NCBI GenBank assembly: GCA_046756405.1
Contig: JBHHWH010000016.1
Location: forward strand, 1 to 37,598
From: JBHHWH01 sp046756405
Lineage (GTDB): Bacteria; Actinomycetota; Acidimicrobiia; Spongiisociales; ZC4RG35
Reading direction: 5' to 3'
DNA: 37,598 bases
In this document: positions 32,706-37,598 of the stretch, in pieces
Position numbering within the stretch: the stretch's first letter is position 1
Layout: the number at the start of each line of letters is the position of its first letter
Position numbers and translations under genes: made by a program
Notes under the pieces: model-generated
The model's input: the letters and a program-made list of their open reading frames with translations, nothing else
Told to the model about the DNA's origin: nothing
Databases searched by the model: none

Positions 32706-33221
32706 ATGCGTCGTATGGCAGGATCCCTGTTGTTGGTGGTAGCGGCCTGCACGGCCACCACCCTCGGGACCACCACCACGGTTCCTCCAACCAGCTCTAC
32801 GACCCCGTCTTCTCCAACCACTACCGAGAAGCCCCCCCAGTGTCCCCCCGCTCCCTATGAGTTGGAGTTCCTGCCAGCCGGCGTGGGCACCGGGAGCCTG
32901 GACACCGAGGTGATAGAACCCGATGTGTGGACCTCAGTCGGAGGCACCCACTCCACGCTGATCGGCAGGACCGACGGGAACGTGGCCATCGCCCTCATTC
33001 GGGGGACGCTGCCGGCCGTGGACTGGCCGGGTCCGAAGGGGGAGGTCAGCATCGACGGTACCCGCGCCGCCGTCGGTCCCCACCCCGACGGCACCTGGGT
33101 GGCGGGTTGGTTCGAGGCGCCGGGGGAGCGTTGCGACCTCTACACCATGGTCTTCTATCCGCCCTGGAACCCCAAGGATGTGGAGGCTGTGCTCGCAGGA
33201 ATGAACCGGGTGGGCGGTTAG
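32706..33221 (+). CDS. Small lipoprotein of unknown function with Thr-rich stalk
   Basis: 171 residues from ATG 32706; an in-frame ATG at 32694 lies inside the -10 element and is less likely. Signal with lipobox VAAC (Cys15), a Thr/Ser/Pro stalk (about 16-43), then a globular domain with cysteines in PPQCPPAP and GERCDLY. I recognise no family. It follows the CapA-like and beta-propeller genes and shares their stalk design, but its own promoter suggests separate control. Confidence 0.75.
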   Translation: MRRMAGSLLLVVAACTATTLGTTTTVPPTSSTTPSSPTTTEKPPQCPPAPYELEFLPAGVGTGSLDTEVIEPDVWTSVGGTHSTLIGRTDGNVAIALIRGTLPAVDWPGPKGEVSIDGTRAAVGPHPDGTWVAGWFEAPGERCDLYTMVFYPPWNPKDVEAVLAGMNRVGG

Positions 33222-33288
33222 GGGCGCTCCGTCGACTCTCCGACTTCCGGAGCTCCCGTTCGGTTCTCGTTGGGCATGGCATCACCAA

Positions 33289-33315
33289 GAGACGGGCCCC
33301 CGAGGGGCCCGTCTC
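33289..33315. terminator. Bidirectional terminator between convergent genes
   Basis: Perfect 12-bp GC-rich stem (33289-33300 with 33304-33315) and loop CGA, placed between the lipoprotein stop (33221) and the SPFH stop (33337). Confidence 0.8.
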
Positions 33316-33336
33316 GGATCCGAATCGGAGCCTGTG

Positions 33337-34260
33337 TTACTCGGAGCTTGTTTCCGAGGTTTCCTTGAAGATCTCGCCGATGGCAGCCACCGAACCCAGG
33401 ACACCCGAGGTGTCGAGGGGCAGGAAGATCTTCGTCGCCTGGCCGTTGGCAATTCCCTGGAGGGCCTCCAAGTAGCGGATGGCGATCAGGTCCGGAGTGG
33501 GGTCTCCAGTGTGGATAGCGCCGAAGACCCGCTCGATGGCCTGGGCTTCACCTTCGGCCACGGTCAGCTTCTGGTACTTCTCGGCGTCGGCCACCCGACG
33601 GATGGCCTCGGCCTGGCCTTCGGCTTCGAGGACCTGGCTCTCTTTGACTCCTTCGGCCTTGAGGATGGCGGCCCGCTTGAGACCCTCGGCCTCGGTCACC
33701 GCGGCCCGACGGTCCCTCTCCGCCTTCATCTGCCGGTGCATGGCGTCGGTGACGTCCACCGGCGGCTCGATCCGCTGGATCTCCACCCGGACCACACGGA
33801 CACCCCACTTGTCGGTCGCGTCGTCGAGAATCTCTCGCAGTTTGGCGTTGATGACCTCTCGAGAGGTGAGGGCCGAGTCGAGGTCGAGGTCGCCGACCAC
33901 GTTCCGGAGGTTCGTCTGGGCCAGCTTGGTGACCGCGAGGATGAAGCTGCCCACGTTGTACTTCAGCTTCACCGGATCGGTGGCCTCGTAGTAGATGACC
34001 GCATCCACGGTGACGACCACGTTGTCCTTGGTGATCACCTCCTGCGGGGGCACGTCTATGACCTGCTCCCGCATGTCCACTTTGATGAGGCGCTTGACGA
34101 AGGGCATCACCCAGCGAAGCCCCGAGTCCACCGTTCTCTGGTAGCGGCCCAGGAACTCGATGAGCCCCTTCTCGTAGGGCCTCACCACCCTGAATCCGGC
34201 GGCAGCGACGACTATCAGCGTCACCGCCAGGACGGCGAATAGAACTATTACTCCTGCCAT
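33337..34260 (-). CDS. SPFH/band 7 (stomatin-like) membrane protein
   Basis: 307 residues: N-terminal membrane helix (about 2-22), SPFH domain (about 25-185) with FRVVRPYEKGLIEFLGRYQR and VRVVRVEIQRIEPP, then a coiled coil of AEAEG-type repeats (about 185-240) that drives ring assembly, and a C-terminal tail. This is the QmcA/paraslipin-like type. It is preceded by GGAAAGG upstream of ATG 34260 and lies 28 nt after the HAAS/NfeD gene, its expected membrane partner. Known SPFH-NfeD pairs organise membrane microdomains or control proteolysis. Confidence 0.93.
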   Translation of the reverse strand: MAGVIVLFAVLAVTLIVVAAAGFRVVRPYEKGLIEFLGRYQRTVDSGLRWVMPFVKRLIKVDMREQVIDVPPQEVITKDNVVVTVDAVIYYEATDPVKLKYNVGSFILAVTKLAQTNLRNVVGDLDLDSALTSREVINAKLREILDDATDKWGVRVVRVEIQRIEPPVDVTDAMHRQMKAERDRRAAVTEAEGLKRAAILKAEGVKESQVLEAEGQAEAIRRVADAEKYQKLTVAEGEAQAIERVFGAIHTGDPTPDLIAIRYLEALQGIANGQATKIFLPLDTSGVLGSVAAIGEIFKETSETSSE

Positions 34261-34288
34261 GTCTTTACCTTTCCGTTAGCTCCGAAAC

Positions 34289-35068
34289 TCACTGAGCGTC
34301 CTCGACGGGTTCCACCAACAGGCGGGCTCCCTCCACCGCGGTCACCACTATTCTGGTGTTGGCCGGTATTGGCTGGAGGGCCGTTGCCCTCCACTCCTCG
34401 TTAAGGACCTTGACCATCCCGGCCCCGGTGTGAGGATCTATGTCCTGGAGTACCAACCCCTCGCTGCCTATCCACCGGTTGGCGCCCACCGCAGGCTGAG
34501 CCTCCTCATCCTGGCGGCCGATGAAACGGCGCAGATAGGCCAGGGAGACGATGGAGACGCCGAAGAAGACCAGCCACTGGGCCAGTACCACCACGTTGAG
34601 CCATGCCAAGATCGCCGCGGCCGCGGCACCGATGGCGAAGGGGAGCAGGAAGAACCCGGCGGTGAAGATCTCCCCGATGGCCATCACTATGGCGAGGATG
34701 GTCCACAACCAGCGCCAGACCTCGTTGTCCACTGTGCTACCTCCTTTTCCGACCGCTATGGCCGCGGTCACCAGGAATACCGCTCCCAAGCCGTAGAGGA
34801 TCCAGTCCCTGCGGGCCTGCCTGCGGGCCTGTGCGGTTCCACTCTTCACTTCCGTCCAGGCGGCGACCGGCCGTCCCCGCCTCGCCGTCGCCCAAGCCTC
34901 GGCGAACGCGGCGGCGTCGCCTACGACGTCGCTAACACTACGTCCCTCGGCCTTGGCTTCGGCGAGATGGAGTTCCAACTCGGCCTTCATCTCAGCTACC
35001 TCGGTCGGGGAGAGGCCGGCGCCGCCCCAGTAGCTCTCGATCTCCAGCAATAGCTGTCGATCATCCAT
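34289..35068 (-). CDS. HAAS-domain / NfeD fusion membrane protein
   Basis: 259 residues from ATG 35068, overlapping the padR stop by 8 nt; a GTG at 35083 is also in frame. The N-terminus (about 3-62; LLLEIESYWGGAGLSPTEVA then ELELHLAEAKAEGRS) is a HAAS-like helical domain, the type usually encoded next to PadR regulators. It is followed by about four membrane helices (89-105, 118-136, 137-158, 160-179) and an NfeD OB-fold domain (198-254; WIGSEGLVL, WRATALQPIPANTRIVV). HAAS proteins are thought to pair with PadR as a membrane-to-DNA signalling device, and NfeD pairs with SPFH. This fusion thus links both neighbours in one protein. The HAAS assignment rests on sequence character and gene context. 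Confidence 0.78.
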   Translation of the reverse strand: MDDRQLLLEIESYWGGAGLSPTEVAEMKAELELHLAEAKAEGRSVSDVVGDAAAFAEAWATARRGRPVAAWTEVKSGTAQARRQARRDWILYGLGAVFLVTAAIAVGKGGSTVDNEVWRWLWTILAIVMAIGEIFTAGFFLLPFAIGAAAAAILAWLNVVVLAQWLVFFGVSIVSLAYLRRFIGRQDEEAQPAVGANRWIGSEGLVLQDIDPHTGAGMVKVLNEEWRATALQPIPANTRIVVTAVEGARLLVEPVEDAQ

Positions 35069-35417
35069 CGCTCGACCCCCCACTCAACACCGAGTCCACC
35101 GCATCCCGGAATCTCTGCCACTCTTCTAGCCACCGGTCCAGAGCCAGCCTGCCTTTGTCGGTAACCCGGTAATACTTGCGGGCCGGGCCCGAACTGCTTT
35201 GGACCAGGTAACCATCCACCAGGCCCCGCTTCTGCAATCGGGACAGCAGCGGGTAGATCGACCCTTCGCTGGCCAGTTCCAATCCACGATGGCGTAGTTT
35301 TTTCACCATCTCGTACCCATAGGAGGGCTCCTCGGCTATGACCGACATCAGGCACATGTCCAGGACCCCACGGAGAAGCTGCGTGCTCCGATCCTCCCGT
35401 GTGGCCCTAGGTACCAT
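35061..35417 (-). CDS. PadR-family transcriptional regulator
   Basis: 118 residues from ATG 35417 (an upstream in-frame start at 35447 precedes the -10 element and is rejected). Winged helix at about 14-95 with the PadR pattern LLRGVLDMCLMSVI, PSYGYEMVKKL and EGSIYPLLSRLQKRGLV, plus KYYRVTDKGR in the wing. First gene of the HAAS/NfeD-SPFH operon; the short class with one C-terminal helix. It probably represses its own operon; no perfect operator was identified. Confidence 0.93.
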   Translation of the reverse strand: MVPRATREDRSTQLLRGVLDMCLMSVIAEEPSYGYEMVKKLRHRGLELASEGSIYPLLSRLQKRGLVDGYLVQSSSGPARKYYRVTDKGRLALDRWLEEWQRFRDAVDSVLSGGSSDG

Positions 35418-35424
35418 GTGCAAC

Positions 35425-35454
35425 ACGATACCAGGTGAGGCTGGCATAGGTCAA
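35425..35454 (-). promoter_or_regulatory. Promoter of the padR operon (leaderless type)
   Basis: TTGACC (35454-35449), 18-nt spacer, TATCGT (35430-35425), then 7 nt to ATG 35417. Both elements are close to the sigma-70 consensus, so the transcript should begin at or next to the start codon. Confidence 0.7.
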
Positions 35455-35531
35455 GGCCTCCGATCGGGAATACCAGCAGGGCTCCAATAGTTGATATGGC
35501 ACGACTTAGATTATTTGGTAAGGTATAGATA

Positions 35532-37598
35532 ATGGCTATCAACCCTGAAAAGCTCACCTCGATGACTCGCGAAGCCCTGCTTCGCGCCAATGAACTGGCC
35601 CGGGAGTACCACCATGGATCGGTGCTCCCCGAGCACCTGGCGCTGGCCGTGTTGGGTCAGCAGAAGGGCATTGTCTATCCGCTGCTCGATCGCCTAGGAG
35701 TGGCCTCCCTGGAGATGCGTCGGAGCATCGAGTCGTTGCTCGATGCCCATCCCAAGGTCTATGGCGACGCCGAGGCCGAGACGAGTCCTGAACTAGGCCG
35801 CGCCCTCAACGCTGCTGATCGCCACCGCTCCAATATGGGTGACGACTATCTCTCCGTGGAACACCTCATCCTGGGGCTGGCCGAGTCAAAGGGCGCCCTC
35901 GGTGACCTGTTCCGCTCCCAGGGGCTCACCACCGCCAGCATCCTCGAGGCCCTCCAGACCCTCCGCGGCGGGAAGAGGGTGACCAGCGAGGACCCTGAGG
36001 CGACGATGAACGCCCTGGAGCAGTACGGGACCGACCTCACTCAACTCGCCCGCGAAGGCAAGCTCGACCCGGTGATAGGGCGCGACGACGAGATCCGCCG
36101 AGTCATCCAGGTGCTCTCCCGGCGTACCAAGAACAACCCGGTGCTCATCGGTGAACCCGGCGTCGGAAAGACCGCCATCGTTGAAGGGCTGGCTCGACGC
36201 ATCGCCGATGGCGACGTTCCCGAGGGCTTGAAGACCAAACGCATTGTCGCCCTTGACCTGGGGTCGATGGTGGCCGGGGCCAAATACCGAGGTGAGTTCG
36301 AGGAGCGGTTGAAGGCGGTCCTCGAGGAGATAAAGCAATCCCAGGGGGAGATCATCACCTTCCTCGACGAGCTTCACACCCTGGTGGGTGCCGGCGCCGC
36401 CGAAGGGGCTATGGACGCTTCCAACATGCTGAAGCCCATGCTGGCCCGGGGAGAGCTGCGTCTCATCGGTGCGACCACCCTCGACGAGTACCGCAAGCAC
36501 ATCGAGAAGGACGCCGCTCTGGAGCGGCGGTTCCAGCCGATCATGGTCGACCCCCCCACCGTCGAGGAGACCATCGGCATCCTGCGGGGGCTGAAGGAGC
36601 GCTACGAGGTTCACCACGGGGTGCGGATCACCGACTCGGCCTTGGTGGCCGCCGCTGTCCTCTCCGACCGGTACATTCCCGCCCGGTTCCTTCCCGACAA
36701 GGCGATCGACCTCATCGACGAGGCGGCGTCTCGCCTCCGCATCGAGATCGACTCCATGCCCGAGGAGATCGACGAGCTGACCCGCCGCAAGATCCAGCTC
36801 GAGATCGAGCGGGAGGCGCTGAAGAAGGAGTCCGACGAGGTCTCTGCGGAGCGTCTCCGCAAGGTGGAGGAGGAGATCGCCGACCTCACCGAGGAGATCG
36901 AGGCGCTCACCGCTCGCTGGCAGCCGGAAAAGGAGGCCATCACCGCTATCCGTGATCTCAAGGAGCAAACCGAACAGGCCCGAAGCGAAGCGAAGATGGC
37001 GGAACGGGAAGGCGACCTCGCCAAGGCCGCCGAGCTTCGCTACGGCGTCATCAACGAGCTGGAGACGAAGCTCAAGGAGAAGGAAGAAGAGCTTGCCAAG
37101 CTCCATGAGCAGGGGAGGATGCTCTCCGAGGAGGTCACCGCCGAAGACGTCGCCGAGGTGGTGGCTCGCTGGACGGGCATCCCCGTGTCACGGTTGATGG
37201 AGGGCGAGACAGAAAAGCTCCTCCACCTCGAAGAGCACCTCCACCGGCGGGTCGTGGGACAGGACGAAGCGGTGCGGGCGGTGGCTGCGGCCATTCGCCG
37301 CAGCCGGGCGGGCCTCGCCGACCCCAACCGCCCCGTGGGGTCGTTCCTGTTCCTCGGTCCCACCGGTGTGGGCAAGACCGAGCTGGCCCGGGCCCTTGCC
37401 GAATTCCTCTTCGACGACGAACGCTCCATGGTCCGCCTTGACATGTCGGAGTACATGGAGAAGCACTCGGTCAGCCGGCTGATCGGCGCCCCTCCGGGCT
37501 ATGTCGGTTACGAGGAAGGCGGTCAGCTCACGGAAGCGGTGCGCCGTCGCCCCTACTCGGTGGTGCTCCTCGACGAGGTGGAGAAGGCCCACCCCGAG
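35532..37598 (+). CDS. clpB: ATP-dependent disaggregase ClpB, 3' end beyond window
   Basis: Hexameric chaperone that resolves protein aggregates with DnaK. 689 codons are present of about 860 expected. Two N-terminal Clp repeats (about 1-145), NBD1 with Walker A GEPGVGKT (207-214) and Walker B ITFLDE (275-280), then LERRFQPIMV with the arginine finger, the coiled-coil middle domain (about 410-530) that separates ClpB from ClpA, and NBD2 with Walker A GPTGVGKT (about 608-615) ending at LLDEVEKAHPE. ATG 35532 has AAGG about 8 nt upstream (35520-35523). The 114-nt stretch to padR is AT-rich for this genome but has no HspR-type repeat that I can see. Confidence 0.95.
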   Translation, partial: MAINPEKLTSMTREALLRANELAREYHHGSVLPEHLALAVLGQQKGIVYPLLDRLGVASLEMRRSIESLLDAHPKVYGDAEAETSPELGRALNAADRHRSNMGDDYLSVEHLILGLAESKGALGDLFRSQGLTTASILEALQTLRGGKRVTSEDPEATMNALEQYGTDLTQLAREGKLDPVIGRDDEIRRVIQVLSRRTKNNPVLIGEPGVGKTAIVEGLARRIADGDVPEGLKTKRIVALDLGSMVAGAKYRGEFEERLKAVLEEIKQSQGEIITFLDELHTLVGAGAAEGAMDASNMLKPMLARGELRLIGATTLDEYRKHIEKDAALERRFQPIMVDPPTVEETIGILRGLKERYEVHHGVRITDSALVAAAVLSDRYIPARFLPDKAIDLIDEAASRLRIEIDSMPEEIDELTRRKIQLEIEREALKKESDEVSAERLRKVEEEIADLTEEIEALTARWQPEKEAITAIRDLKEQTEQARSEAKMAEREGDLAKAAELRYGVINELETKLKEKEEELAKLHEQGRMLSEEVTAEDVAEVVARWTGIPVSRLMEGETEKLLHLEEHLHRRVVGQDEAVRAVAAAIRRSRAGLADPNRPVGSFLFLGPTGVGKTELARALAEFLFDDERSMVRLDMSEYMEKHSVSRLIGAPPGYVGYEEGGQLTEAVRRRPYSVVLLDEVEKAHPE

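Noticed and set aside
34289..35068. Second NfeD gene as a plain short NfeD protein
   Set aside because: The first 60 residues form a separate helical domain with HAAS character and are too long for a simple leader.
35418..35531. HspR (HAIR) or CtsR operator upstream of clpB
   Set aside because: I looked for CTTGAGT-N7-ACTCAAG and for repeated GTCAAA-type hexamers; only poor partial matches are present.

Overview
The window reads as chromosomal DNA of a high-GC member of the Actinomycetota. Two WhiB-family iron-sulfur regulators, a GlnR-like atypical regulator joined to a GlnA2-type glutamine synthetase, a DUF222 (13E12-type) gene under an SOS box, and actinobacterial Mrp, PPK1 and ClpB proteins all point there. 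The threonine-rich stalks on exported proteins and the selA-selB pair make Acidimicrobiia a reasonable guess; that rank is inference. No rRNA, tRNA, CRISPR array, transposase or integrase was found.

Layout. 1-3.5 kb: a DUF222/HNH-type gene cut by the window edge and driven by a LexA-box promoter, an L,D-transpeptidase, a stand-alone receiver protein, a long NfeD-type membrane protein whose protease-like domain has lost its serine, and a WhiB regulator. 3.5-9.3 kb: selB and selA (selenocysteine synthesis and delivery), divergent from a NUDIX - metallo-beta-lactamase - M23 peptidase operon. 9.5-15.3 kb: a DUF805 remnant, Mrp and an A-type Fe-S carrier (divergent), a RidA - ALDH7 - methyltransferase operon, a small exported protein, and a cystathionine gamma-synthase-family enzyme. 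15.3-18.7 kb: a DUF559-nuclease/AbiEi-like gene bounded by two nearly identical perfect hairpins, then the glnR-like gene, glnA2 and a second whiB. 18.9-23.5 kb: TetR - ppk1 - dxs. 23.5-29.9 kb: two amino-acid ABC uptake loci, a binding protein plus permease on the minus strand and a complete aapJQMP-like set on the plus strand. 30-33.2 kb: three exported proteins with Thr/Pro stalks (CapA-like, beta-propeller, lipoprotein). 33.3-37.6 kb: padR - HAAS/NfeD fusion - SPFH operon, divergent from clpB, which runs off the window.

How parts may work together. Nitrogen assimilation (GlnA2, GlnR-like regulator) and amino-acid import lie within 13 kb of each other. Cell-envelope functions recur (L,D-transpeptidase, M23 peptidase, both NfeD proteins, SPFH, CapA-like). 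Many genes overlap by 1-10 nt and are probably translated in a coupled way. At least six promoters seem to place a TANNNT -10 element 6-7 nt before the start codon, the pattern of leaderless mRNAs.

The most unusual items are the hairpin-bounded DUF559 gene at 15319-16378, whose two hairpins differ by a compensatory base-pair swap, and the padR - HAAS/NfeD - SPFH operon at 33337-35417, where a PadR-associated sensor domain is fused directly to an NfeD membrane protein.
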